From Aliihoeflea sp. 2WW (GTDB lineage: Bacteria > Pseudomonadota > Alphaproteobacteria > Rhizobiales > Rhizobiaceae), in assembly GCF_000497755.1 (NCBI RefSeq), contig NZ_AYOD01000049.1:1-61306 (forward strand): a stretch of 61,306 nt of DNA, given 5' to 3'. Both the position numbers and the translations under genes were made by a program. Below the pieces are notes generated by a model that was not told the origin of the DNA, did not search any database, and saw nothing but the letters and a program-made list of their open reading frames with translations. Positions 38,973 through 47,585 of this stretch are shown piece by piece. The stretch's first letter is position 1, and each line of letters starts with the position of its first letter.

Positions 38973-39521
38973 ATGGCCGAAGATTTGATCCGCTACGACA
39001 TCCTCGCGCAGGAGGCGCTTCGCGGCGTCATGCGCAAGGTTCTGTCGGAAGTGGCGAAGACCGGCCTGCCCGGCAATCACCACTTCTTCATCACCTTCCT
39101 GACGCGTGCGCCGGGCGTGCGGATATCGAGCCGCCTGCGCGAGCGCTATCCCGACCAGATGACGATCGTCGTCCAGTTCCAGTACTGGGACCTGAAGGTG
39201 ACCGACACCGGTTTCGAGGTCGGCCTTTCCTTCGCCGACGTTCCGGAAAAGCTTGAAATCCCGTTCTCCGCCGTGCGCGGCTTCTACGATCCGTCGGTCA
39301 ATTTCGAGCTCGAATTCGACGTGCGCGCGGAAGATGCGCCGGAGATCGAGCCGGAGCCGGTCGCGGAGATCAAGCCCGTCGCGGCTGCGCCGAAGAAGCC
39401 TGCCGCCGTCAAGAAGGCCGAGAAGCTCGAACTGGCCGCGAAGGACGACGAAGCGGGCGAAAAGACCGGCGACAAGGCGAGCGCCCAGGTCGTCTCCCTC
39501 GATTCATTCCGCAAGAAGTAG
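38973..39521 (+). CDS. sspB: SspB-alpha, ClpXP adaptor for ssrA-tagged proteins
   Basis: 182 residues from ATG 38973 (MAEDLIRYDILAQEALRGV); an ATG at 38958 is also possible. The substrate-binding domain has GNHHFFITFLTRAPGVRISSRLRERYPDQMTIVVQFQYWDLKV, characteristic of alphaproteobacterial SspB. A flexible acidic Ala/Lys-rich linker follows, ending VVSLDSFRKK, the ClpX-docking tail. SspB hands tmRNA-tagged proteins to ClpXP. It lies about 700 bp downstream of ssrA. Confidence 0.94.
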   Translation: MAEDLIRYDILAQEALRGVMRKVLSEVAKTGLPGNHHFFITFLTRAPGVRISSRLRERYPDQMTIVVQFQYWDLKVTDTGFEVGLSFADVPEKLEIPFSAVRGFYDPSVNFELEFDVRAEDAPEIEPEPVAEIKPVAAAPKKPAAVKKAEKLELAAKDDEAGEKTGDKASAQVVSLDSFRKK

Positions 39522-39523
39522 CG

Positions 39524-39712
39524 ATGGGCGAAATCGTCAATCTCCGGCAGGCGCGAAAGCGCCGCAAGCGGGACGACGACGCCGCCACCGCAGAGGCGAA
39601 CCGCCTCAAACACGGCCGCACCCTTGCCGAACGCAAGGTTCAGCAGGCCGAGGAAACCGCGCGAGATGCCCATCTCGACGCGCATCGCCTGACATCCGAA
39701 GCGGACGAATGA
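39524..39712 (+). CDS. DUF4169 family protein
   Basis: 62 residues, highly basic and charged (EIVNLRQARKRRKRDDDA), the pattern of the small DUF4169 proteins found beside sspB in this order. It starts 2 nt after the sspB stop and overlaps the next gene by 4 nt, indicating one operon. Function unknown. Confidence 0.75.
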   Translation: MGEIVNLRQARKRRKRDDDAATAEANRLKHGRTLAERKVQQAEETARDAHLDAHRLTSEADE

Positions 39713-39939
39713 GCGGCATCGTCAAGCGCTCGATGTCGATCCGCGGCCACCGCACCAGCATTTCCCTGGAAGACGCCTTCTTCGAAGAACTGAACCGGCT
39801 GGCGGACGAAAAATCCATGTCGCTCGCCGCGCTCGTGGCGCAGGTGGATGCGACCCGCGATCGTCGCACCAACCTCTCCTCGGCCCTGCGCCTTTTCGTG
39901 CTCGACGAACTGAAGCGGCGCGGGATCGCCGGTCAGTAG
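39709..39939 (+). CDS. Ribbon-helix-helix domain protein
   Basis: 76 residues from ATG 39709, overlapping DUF4169 (ATGA). RHH fold: RSMSIRGHRTSISLEDAFFEELNRLADEKSMSLAALVAQVD, with a short C-terminal helix LRLFVLDELKRRG. Possibly a DNA-binding regulator of the sspB cluster; target unknown. Its end overlaps the convergent asmA gene by 7 nt. Confidence 0.8.
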   Translation: MSGIVKRSMSIRGHRTSISLEDAFFEELNRLADEKSMSLAALVAQVDATRDRRTNLSSALRLFVLDELKRRGIAGQ

Positions 39940-42900
39940 AGCCCGTCGCGGCCGAGCAGCCCGTCGATCGTCAGGTTTTCGGGACGAAAGATGTCCGCGC
40001 CTGCAGGCGCAGGAGGTGCCGGGGCGGGCGTCGGCGCAGGCGGCGCGGTGTCGAAAGCCCCGTCCTGTTGCAGGAAGCGCTCGACATCGAGCCGGAACGC
40101 ATCCGTCTCGTTCGACTGCTGCTCCTGCCGCCGCGCGGCTTCCTCGGCCTCTTCGGCAGCGCGCCGGACGCGCTCCGCCTCTTCAGCGCGGCGCTCGGCC
40201 TCTTCCTGCGCCAGTCGCTCGGCTTCCTCTGCCGCCCGCGCGGCTTCGGCCGCCCGTCGCTCGTCCTCCTCGGCCGCCTCGCGCGCAACGCGCGCCGCCT
40301 CTTCCCGCAGGAACGTCTCGGCGTCCTCGCGACGGCGCTCTTCGATCCGTTGCAGGCGCTCCTGCTCAAGGGCGGCGAAATAACGGTTCTCGCGGCGCAG
40401 GCGCTGCGCTTCGAGAAGGCTCGCCTGCATCGCCTCGACGCGCGCCTGCTCGATCTCGAGCGCGCGCTGCGTCAGGAATTGGGCGAGCGGCTGGGTGTCG
40501 AAGCGAATGTCCGGAGCGCTTGGCGGACCTTCGATAAAGATGCGCACCGCAGGCTCTGACCCAACCAGTTCCTCGTCGCCGGCCTCGTAGGAAACGAGAG
40601 CATCGACCGAGACGCTACCGCGCGTCAGGTCGGCGCGCACATCCGCGCTCACATCCGCCCCCGCACCTTCGAGGCGGATCGGCGGGGCGCGCAACTGTCC
40701 GCCGGCCATCGACAGGGCGATCTCGCCGGTCCGCGCCTCGAACACACCCTTGCCGATGATGCCCGGTGCGAAAGCCTGCGTCGCATCCTCGTCGATGTCA
40801 CGGCCGATCCGGTCCGCCTCGGCAATGAGGTCCGCAAAGGCACCGCCATCGAGGCCGCGAATGGCGAATTGCGGCAGGTCGAGACTGACGGTCCCCGACA
40901 GCGCGCTCATCATCGTATCGAGCGTGCGCCCATTCGAACTTGCGACCGCCGAAAGGTCGAAATCGCCGGCAAGCGCCGGCTGGTTGAGCGCGTCCGACAG
41001 GGACCCGCCGGTCAGCGCCAGTTGCGCCTGGAACAGTGCCGTTCCCGAATTGTTGGCGAGTTCGGCAAAGCCGCGCAACCCGCCACCGGCGATCGTGCCG
41101 CTCAGCCCGTTCAGCCGCAAACCCTCGGGGCCGAACCGCAATTCGCCCGACATGTCCGTCAGCGATTCCGCTCCGATCTCGGCGCGGCCGGCCGTCAGGT
41201 CGAGATTGGCGGTGAAGAGGCTGGTCGGCGCCGCTTCGAAAGGCACCGCCCCGTCCGCAAGCGCCGCCTCGCCGACCACCAGCGAGGCCAGCCAGCCAAG
41301 GTCGATCTGCGGCATGTCGAGCGCACCGGCCAGATGGGGGCGTCCCTCGCGCATGTCGATGTTGAGATCGCCGCTCAAGACCTGATCGAGGGCCGTTCCG
41401 CTGATGCCGGACAGGACGACGAGCCCGTCCTCGACGTCGATGCCGGTGCGAATGTCGAACGGGAGACCGGCCGTCATGCCGGGAAGCGAGACACCAGCCG
41501 TCGCCAGCCAGCCCGAAAGATCGTCGGCATCGAGCGCCAGCGAACCCTGGACCGCCACATCCGAGGCGTCGAGTTGCAAGGAACCGTCGAAGGCGGCGTC
41601 GAGCCCTTCGCCGCGCAGTCCGACCGAAGCTTCAGCACCGCGGGAAAGCTCTCCGATCACCCGCCCGGTGACCTCCGCCGGCCCGACGAAACCGAGCGGC
41701 AGGCCCGGAATGCCAGCCAGCGCGTAGATCGCGGCCGGTTCGTCGTTGCGCAGGGTGAAATTGAGATTGATCGGCAGGTCGGCGATCGGCAGATCGGTTC
41801 GCGCACTCGTCAGCGTCATCTGCAGCGCAGTGCCGCCAACGCTGCCATTGGCGCCGACCGCGCCGCCTTCGCCCTCGACGGCGCTGGCGACGAGATCGAG
41901 CTCGGCATCTTCGAGAAGACCCGGATAGGCACCGGCGCGGGCCGATAGCCCGGCCAGCGCGCGATTGTCCGGAAAACGCGCTGCGAGCGCGTCGACCAGC
42001 GGCGCGAGATCGACCGCGATGACCGAGGCGTCGACATGGCCGGTCGGCGTCTCGCCAAGGCCGTGCAGCGAGGCGGTCGCGCTGACATTGGCGCCCGCAA
42101 GATCGCCGATCGCCAGCCGGTCCACCTCGATCTGGCCCTGCCGCAACCGGATCGCCGTATCGAGCGTCCCCGCTTCCAGCCCGTCGAACGTCACCGGCCC
42201 GGCCTTCAGGTCGATGTCGACGTCGCGCTCCTCGAGCCGGGCTGTACCCGTTTCGCTGACGAAGAGCGAGGCAAAGGCGCGCATGGCGGGAAGATCGAGC
42301 CGGTCGCCGTCGAGCGCGACCCGCAGCGACGGGCGCATGTCGGCGGGCGTCGCACTGTCGATCTCGCCGCGGAAAATGGCGCCGCCCAAAGCCAGTTCGA
42401 GATCGCGGAAGGACTGGCGCTCGCGCGACAGCGCGACCTGCGCGTTGAAGCCGCCGGGCGGCAGGCGCCGGATCGCGTCGTCGACGTCGCGTGCAAGCCA
42501 GGTCGCGAAGCCGGAGGGCTGGTTGACCGCGACGAGCAGTTCGCCATCGAACTGCAACCCGTCCGTCGCCACCAGATCGCCGCTCGCCTCGATGGTCGAA
42601 CGGCCCGGAAGAAGCGCGCGCAAATTGTTGATTTTCCAGCCGGTTTGCGATGGCTCGGCATTCAACGTCAGATCGCGGATCGTCGTATCGCCGGCAACGA
42701 GCGCCGGCAGATTGACCTCGATCGTCCCGGCAACCGCAGGCTTCGGCAAGGCGGCAAGCAGGCGCTCGACCCCGGCAAGCCGCGTTTCGAGGCTGGCCGT
42801 CCCCGGTTCGCTCCCCTCGTCGAGCCGAATCTGCGCGCCGTCCGCGGCGATGAAGAAGCGCGGGTCGACGCCGAAATCGAGCCCGCCGCGGCCGCTGGCG

Positions 42901-43730
42901 ATATAGGGATTGTCCGCCGGACCGGTCTGGTAGGTGAACTCCGGAATGTCGAGCGCGTCATGGTCGATTTCGAAATTTCCGGTCACGCGATGGGCTGAAA
43001 CCGGTGCGGAGGCCTGATTTTCGGGCCGATTCTCGACCATTTCGGCGCGAAACTGGCCCGAATAGACAGCTTTTCCGTCCAAAATCCGGGCACTTCCGTC
43101 GGTTTCGACCAGGAATGGCGAGCCAAAAGGCGATGCGCGCAGGCGAACACGGATCGCGTCGTTCTCGAACGTACCGGTCGAAAGGCCGATCGATGTCGGC
43201 ACGCCGTCGACGGCACCGGTCCCGTCGAGCCGCCAGGGCCCGGCAAGCGTCTGCGCGGAAATCCGGGCATCGAGGTTAGACACGCGATGCAGCCGCTCGC
43301 TCTTGCGATGGAAGAGACGCAGCTCGCCATCCTCGACGGAAATGTTCTCGAACGTGACCTGCCGGACGGCATCGCCGCCGGGGCGCTCGATCCAGTCGAG
43401 ACCGCCCTCCTCGTCGAGTTCGACGGTCATGATCGGCCGTACGAGCCGCATGTCGAAGATCAGGATTTCCCCGCGCAGGAAGGGTGCGAGTTCGGCGTCC
43501 ATCGAGAAGGTTTCGACCTGCATCGCCGGCTCGCCGCCCGGACCGCCCGCGACCGACACGTCGGCGAAGGTGACCGATGGGAACGGCAACAACCGCGCAC
43601 TGGCCTCGCCCTTGACCGTGACCTCACGCCCGAGGATACGGCTCGCCTCACGCTCGAAATCGGCGCGATAGGAGGTCCAGTTGACGAAGAACGGCCCGAC
43701 CAGCGCCACCGACAGCGCCAGCACGATCAA
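39933..43730 (-). CDS. Giant AsmA family protein with coiled-coil tail
   Basis: 1265 residues from TTG 43730. The N-terminal membrane anchor (ALSVALVGPFFVNWTSYRADFE, then ASRILGREVTVKGEASARLLPFPSVTFADV) is the AsmA signature, followed by a long beta-strand-rich periplasmic region and an AsmA_2-type C-terminal domain (to about 1100). Such proteins are thought to move phospholipids between membranes. Residues about 1110-1225 are an unusual Glu/Arg/Ala-rich coiled coil, then a Pro-rich linker. Codons upstream of 43730 continue the hydrophobic anchor (LARLFVIIGGL), so the true start is probably a non-ATG codon such as CTG at 43776-43778, preceded by GAGGA. Confidence 0.9.
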   Translation of the reverse strand: MIVLALSVALVGPFFVNWTSYRADFEREASRILGREVTVKGEASARLLPFPSVTFADVSVAGGPGGEPAMQVETFSMDAELAPFLRGEILIFDMRLVRPIMTVELDEEGGLDWIERPGGDAVRQVTFENISVEDGELRLFHRKSERLHRVSNLDARISAQTLAGPWRLDGTGAVDGVPTSIGLSTGTFENDAIRVRLRASPFGSPFLVETDGSARILDGKAVYSGQFRAEMVENRPENQASAPVSAHRVTGNFEIDHDALDIPEFTYQTGPADNPYIASGRGGLDFGVDPRFFIAADGAQIRLDEGSEPGTASLETRLAGVERLLAALPKPAVAGTIEVNLPALVAGDTTIRDLTLNAEPSQTGWKINNLRALLPGRSTIEASGDLVATDGLQFDGELLVAVNQPSGFATWLARDVDDAIRRLPPGGFNAQVALSRERQSFRDLELALGGAIFRGEIDSATPADMRPSLRVALDGDRLDLPAMRAFASLFVSETGTARLEERDVDIDLKAGPVTFDGLEAGTLDTAIRLRQGQIEVDRLAIGDLAGANVSATASLHGLGETPTGHVDASVIAVDLAPLVDALAARFPDNRALAGLSARAGAYPGLLEDAELDLVASAVEGEGGAVGANGSVGGTALQMTLTSARTDLPIADLPINLNFTLRNDEPAAIYALAGIPGLPLGFVGPAEVTGRVIGELSRGAEASVGLRGEGLDAAFDGSLQLDASDVAVQGSLALDADDLSGWLATAGVSLPGMTAGLPFDIRTGIDVEDGLVVLSGISGTALDQVLSGDLNIDMREGRPHLAGALDMPQIDLGWLASLVVGEAALADGAVPFEAAPTSLFTANLDLTAGRAEIGAESLTDMSGELRFGPEGLRLNGLSGTIAGGGLRGFAELANNSGTALFQAQLALTGGSLSDALNQPALAGDFDLSAVASSNGRTLDTMMSALSGTVSLDLPQFAIRGLDGGAFADLIAEADRIGRDIDEDATQAFAPGIIGKGVFEARTGEIALSMAGGQLRAPPIRLEGAGADVSADVRADLTRGSVSVDALVSYEAGDEELVGSEPAVRIFIEGPPSAPDIRFDTQPLAQFLTQRALEIEQARVEAMQASLLEAQRLRRENRYFAALEQERLQRIEERRREDAETFLREEAARVAREAAEEDERRAAEAARAAEEAERLAQEEAERRAEEAERVRRAAEEAEEAARRQEQQSNETDAFRLDVERFLQQDGAFDTAPPAPTPAPAPPAPAGADIFRPENLTIDGLLGRDGLY

Positions 43731-43845
43731 ACCGCCGATAATGACAAAGAGGCGCGCCAGCGATCCGCTCCCGCTCAGATATCCTCGTGGAACCGACTTT
43801 AACGGCTTGTCCGCGTCGATACAGTGGCAAACCCGAATTGGCCGC

Positions 43846-45264
43846 TCATAATTGCGCGCGCGGCAGGATTTTCCCCGGATTCATGATGTTGTCGGGGTCG
43901 AGCGCGGTCTTGATCGCGCGCATGATGTCGAGGCCCGGCCCCAGTTCGTGGACGAGGTAGCCCGCCTTGCCCTGCCCCACGCCATGTTCGCCGGTGCAGG
44001 TGCCGTCCATGGCGATGGCGCGCATGTTGAGGCGGCCGACAAAGGCTTCCGCCGCAGCAATCTCATCCTGGTTCTCGCCGTCGACCAGCACGAGAACGTG
44101 GAAATTCCCGTCACCGACATGGCCCACGATCGGCGCGACGAGGCCGTGCTCGGCGATGTCGGCCTCGGTCTCGCCGATGCACTCGGCAAGCCGCGAGATC
44201 GGCACGCAGACATCCGTCGTCAGCGCCTTGCAGCCGGGTCGAAGCGCGAGGCCCGCCCAATAGGCGTCGTGCCGCGCCTTCCACAATTTCGTGCGCTCCT
44301 CGGCGACCTTGGTCCACTGGAACGGCCCGCCGCCGAACTCGTCCGCGATCTGCCCGAAGAGCTCCGCCTGCTCGGCGACCCCCGATTCGGAACCGTGGAA
44401 TTCGAGGAAGAGACAGGGGCTCTCGGCATAGGAAAGCTTGGAATACTGGTTGAGCGAGCGCATGCCGAGCGCATTGATGAGTTCGATGCGGGCGACGGGA
44501 ATGCCCATCTGGATCGTCGCGATGACCGCTTGGCAGGCCGCATCGACGGAGGGAAACTGGCAGACGCCCCCGGAAATCGCCTGCGGGATGCCGTAGAGCT
44601 TCAGCGTCAGCGAGGTGATGATGCCGAGCGTGCCTTCGGCACCGATGAGGAGACGCGTCAGGTCGTAGCCGGCCGACGATTTGCGTGCCCGCCGCCCGGT
44701 CTGGACGATGCGCCCGTCCGGCATGACGGCGCGAAGGGAAATGACGTTGTCGCGCATCGTGCCGTAGCGCACGGCATTGGTGCCCGAGGCGCGGGTCGAT
44801 GCCATGCCGCCGAGGCTGGCATTGGCGCCGGGATCGATCGGGAAGAACAGGCCGGTATCGCGCAGATGCGTGTTGAGGTCCTCGCGCGTGACGCCGGGCT
44901 CGACGGTGCAGTCGAGATCCTCGGCATTGACCGTGGTCACGCGGTTCATGCGCGACAGGTCGAGCGATATGCCGCCGCCCGGCGCATTGACGTGACCTTC
45001 GAGCGAGGTTCCGGTTCCGAATGCGATGACGGGAACGCGATTGGCGGCGCAAAGTCGCACGACTGCCTGCACATCGGCCTCGCTCTCGGCGAAAACCACG
45101 CCGTCGGGAAGCTGGGCGGGAATGTAGCTCGTCGAATGGGCATGCTGTTCGCGAATGGCCCGGCCGGTCTGCAACCGGTCGCCGAACTGGTCGGCCAGCG
45201 CGTCGAGCACCGCCGCGATGCCGGTTTCGTTGCGTTCGATGTCGACGAGTTCTGCCAGTGCCAT
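43846..45264 (-). CDS. FAD-binding GlcD/Dld-type oxidase
   Basis: 472-residue flavoprotein of the VAO/FAD-linked oxidase family acting on 2-hydroxy acids (glycolate or D-lactate type). The PCMH FAD domain is clear: VPVIAFGTGTSLEGHVNAPGGGISLDLSRM, then LFFPIDPGANASLGGMASTRASGTNAVRYG. The C-terminal FAD-oxidase domain has the metal/substrate histidines VGHVGDGNFHVLVL and GTCTGEHGVGQGKAGYL. Most similar in pattern to D-lactate dehydrogenase (cytochrome) of rhizobia; the exact substrate is uncertain. It is followed by asmA with a 68-115 bp gap. Confidence 0.92.
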   Translation of the reverse strand: MALAELVDIERNETGIAAVLDALADQFGDRLQTGRAIREQHAHSTSYIPAQLPDGVVFAESEADVQAVVRLCAANRVPVIAFGTGTSLEGHVNAPGGGISLDLSRMNRVTTVNAEDLDCTVEPGVTREDLNTHLRDTGLFFPIDPGANASLGGMASTRASGTNAVRYGTMRDNVISLRAVMPDGRIVQTGRRARKSSAGYDLTRLLIGAEGTLGIITSLTLKLYGIPQAISGGVCQFPSVDAACQAVIATIQMGIPVARIELINALGMRSLNQYSKLSYAESPCLFLEFHGSESGVAEQAELFGQIADEFGGGPFQWTKVAEERTKLWKARHDAYWAGLALRPGCKALTTDVCVPISRLAECIGETEADIAEHGLVAPIVGHVGDGNFHVLVLVDGENQDEIAAAEAFVGRLNMRAIAMDGTCTGEHGVGQGKAGYLVHELGPGLDIMRAIKTALDPDNIMNPGKILPRAQL

Positions 45265-45393
45265 GTCCGCTCCTCCAGTCGCCGGCGCCGCATCTGTGGA
45301 CCACCGGTTCCCTGTTCTGTATCGCTATCCGCCGGACGTGCAAATCGGTTTCGGTTTGACGCAGCCCGAACGGCAAAAGGAGGAGCTCCCAGA

Positions 45394-45876
45394 ATGTCGA
45401 CAGCAGCGCCCGTAATCTCCCGCGTGATGGAGGTCGAGAGGGATTGGATCGATTATAACGGCCACCTGAACATGGCGTATTACAACGTCCTGTTCGACCG
45501 CTGTTCCGACGAAGCCTTCGCGATGCTCGGCATGGGGCCGGACTACGCCAAGGAGCGACGGCTGACGACATACACGGCGGAAATCCATGTCTGCTACGTT
45601 CGCGAACTCCATCTTGGCAACAAGGTGACCTGCTCGTTCCAGCTTCTCGATTTCGACGAGAAGCGCTTTCACGCCTATCAGGAATTGCGCCATGTCGATG
45701 GCTGGCTCGCCGCGACCTGCGAGGTGCTGACGCTGCATGTCGACATGAACGGTCCCAAGGTCGCGCATTTCCCCGACGACATCCTCGCCAACATGAAGGC
45801 GATGCACGCCGCACATCAGAGCCTGCCGAAGCCCGAGCGAGCCGGCCGTTCCGTGGGAATCAAACGCAAGTCTTGA
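45394..45876 (+). CDS. Hotdog-fold acyl-CoA thioesterase family protein
   Basis: 160 residues from ATG 45394. The hotdog motif [29 protein letters not shown] carries the catalytic Asp and helix. [34 protein letters not shown] forms the rest of the sheet. Similar in pattern to the thioesterases associated with carnitine/betainyl-CoA metabolism and 4-hydroxybenzoyl-CoA thioesterases; no such pathway genes lie nearby. AAAGGAGGAG precedes the start. Divergent from the FAD oxidase. Confidence 0.88.
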   Translation: MSTAAPVISRVMEVERDWIDYNGHLNMAYYNVLFDRCSDEAFAMLGMGPDYAKERRLTTYTAEIHVCYVRELHLGNKVTCSFQLLDFDEKRFHAYQELRHVDGWLAATCEVLTLHVDMNGPKVAHFPDDILANMKAMHAAHQSLPKPERAGRSVGIKRKS

Positions 45877-45949
45877 ACGGTCCAGTTTTTCATTAACCTG
45901 TGGCGTCGATGCAACAAAGCACGCGCGCCCTCGTTATCCGCCTGCATCA

Positions 45950-47113
45950 ATGGATCAATTCCAAGGTTGGCGGGACATGGACTGGAAATCGAGGGGCGAA
46001 AGCTCCGAAGCATGGCACATGACGGACGATCTCCATGCCGAGCAGGGCAAGGGCGATCCGTTTGCGGCTGCCATACGCGCAACGCGTATGGCCATGCTGA
46101 TCACCGACCCGCGCCTGCCCGACAATCCGATCGTCTTCGTCAATGAAGCCTTCCTGCGCCTGACAGGTTACGGCCGCGACGAGGTCATGGGACAAAATTG
46201 CCGCTTTTTGCAGGGTGACGATACCGATCCGCTGGCGGTCGCCGAACTTCGCTCGGCAATCGCGGAGAAGCGCGCGATCAATGTCGATATCCTGAACTAT
46301 CGCAAGGATGGGAGTGCGTTCTGGAACGCGCTCTATCTGAGCCCTGTCAGCAACGAGCAGGGCGAACTTCAGTTCTTCTTCGCTTCACAGCTCGACGTCA
46401 CGGAACGCAAGTGGGGCGAGGAACATGCAATCCGCGAGAAGGAGCGTTTCGAGCGGGCGGTCGCCGAGCGCACCGCCGAACTCGAAGTGGCGCTTGAGGC
46501 GCAGACAGCGCTGCTCCATGAGGTGGATCACCGGGTCAAGAACAACCTGCAAATGGTGTCGTCCCTCATCGTCATGCAGGCCCGCACCATAGCCGACGAG
46601 ACCGCGCGCCAGTCGCTCCAGGACATGCTGGCGCGGGTCGAGGCGCTGTCGACGGTCCACCGCCGGCTTTATCAATCGCAGGACGTCGGCCGTTTCGACG
46701 TCAGCGATTTTCTGAAGGACCTCGTGAGGGACGTCGTCGCGGCATCGAGATTTGCCGACATGGAAACCCGGTTCGAACTCGACAGCGTGGAGATCGCGGC
46801 CAATCGCGCCACGCCCCTGGCTCTGATCGTCAACGAACTCGTCACGAATGCGCTCAAGCACGCTTTCGATGCCGAGGCTCGTCCGGTCCTGACCACGCGC
46901 ATCGCACGCTCGGGCGACCGGTTCCGGATCGAGGTCGAGGACAATGGCTCTGGAATGAATGGCGCCGACGGCGCGGATTCCTTCGGCACCAAGCTCATTC
47001 GCTCGCTCAGCCGTCAGTTGAAGGCAGACATTTCCTGGGAGGACATGCAACCGGGCACACGCGCAACCATCGAACTGCCACAGGACGACGCGCCCAAGCA
47101 GCCGTCGCCATAG
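45950..47113 (+). CDS. LOV-domain (blue light) histidine kinase
   Basis: 387 residues. The LOV domain (about 40-155) has GQNCRFLQ with adduct-forming Cys84, plus FMN-contact segments [23 protein letters not shown] and [14 protein letters not shown] short helix leads to a HisKA_2/HWE-type kinase: phospho-acceptor His194 in [16 protein letters not shown], and the ATPase N-box [17 protein letters not shown] (Asn295). G1 is [10 protein letters not shown]. The design is that of Brucella LOV-HK and Caulobacter LovK, which act on the general stress response. A single-domain receiver follows 9 nt downstream. Confidence 0.95.
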   Translation: MDQFQGWRDMDWKSRGESSEAWHMTDDLHAEQGKGDPFAAAIRATRMAMLITDPRLPDNPIVFVNEAFLRLTGYGRDEVMGQNCRFLQGDDTDPLAVAELRSAIAEKRAINVDILNYRKDGSAFWNALYLSPVSNEQGELQFFFASQLDVTERKWGEEHAIREKERFERAVAERTAELEVALEAQTALLHEVDHRVKNNLQMVSSLIVMQARTIADETARQSLQDMLARVEALSTVHRRLYQSQDVGRFDVSDFLKDLVRDVVAASRFADMETRFELDSVEIAANRATPLALIVNELVTNALKHAFDAEARPVLTTRIARSGDRFRIEVEDNGSGMNGADGADSFGTKLIRSLSRQLKADISWEDMQPGTRATIELPQDDAPKQPSP

Positions 47114-47122
47114 GAGAATGCC

Positions 47123-47584
47123 ATGGAGCCGCTTCAATTGGAGCCGCTGAAGATCATCATCGTCGAGGACGAAGCGCTGCTCGCCCTCGAACTGGAAGGA
47201 CTCATCGAGGACAGCGGCAATTCCGTCGTCGGTTGGGCGACCAACTTCGCCGAGGCGAAGGCACTGGTAGACGGGAACGAAGCCGACATCGCGTTCGTCG
47301 ACCTGAACCTGGCGGATGGACCGACAGGGGTTCGCATTGCCGAATATATTCGCGACAGCGGGCGTTCGCTGGCAGTCTTCATGACCGCAAATCCGCGCAG
47401 CCTGCCCGAGAATTTCGCCGGCGCTGTCGGCGTCATCGCCAAGCCCTATACGATGAACGGGCTCACCGCGGCGCTGACCTATTTGAAGGAAGGCGTTCGC
47501 GAACCGCCGCCGGCAAGTTCCCTGCCGGTCGGATTCGTGCTTTCGCCGGACTATGCGGCGAACTGGGCCGCATCGACGGGTTAG
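47123..47584 (+). CDS. Single-domain response regulator, LovR-like
   Basis: 153 residues with a receiver domain only: acidic pocket VEDEALL (Glu15, Asp16), phospho-acceptor Asp60 (IAFVDLNLADG), Thr near FMTANP and Lys in VIAKPYT. A 30-residue Pro-rich tail follows. No output domain. Directly downstream of the LOV kinase, it may act as a phosphate sink or feedback regulator, as LovR does for LovK; this is an inference. It ends 1 nt from the convergent PBP1A stop. Confidence 0.9.
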   Translation: MEPLQLEPLKIIIVEDEALLALELEGLIEDSGNSVVGWATNFAEAKALVDGNEADIAFVDLNLADGPTGVRIAEYIRDSGRSLAVFMTANPRSLPENFAGAVGVIAKPYTMNGLTAALTYLKEGVREPPPASSLPVGFVLSPDYAANWAASTG

Positions 47585-47585
47585 G

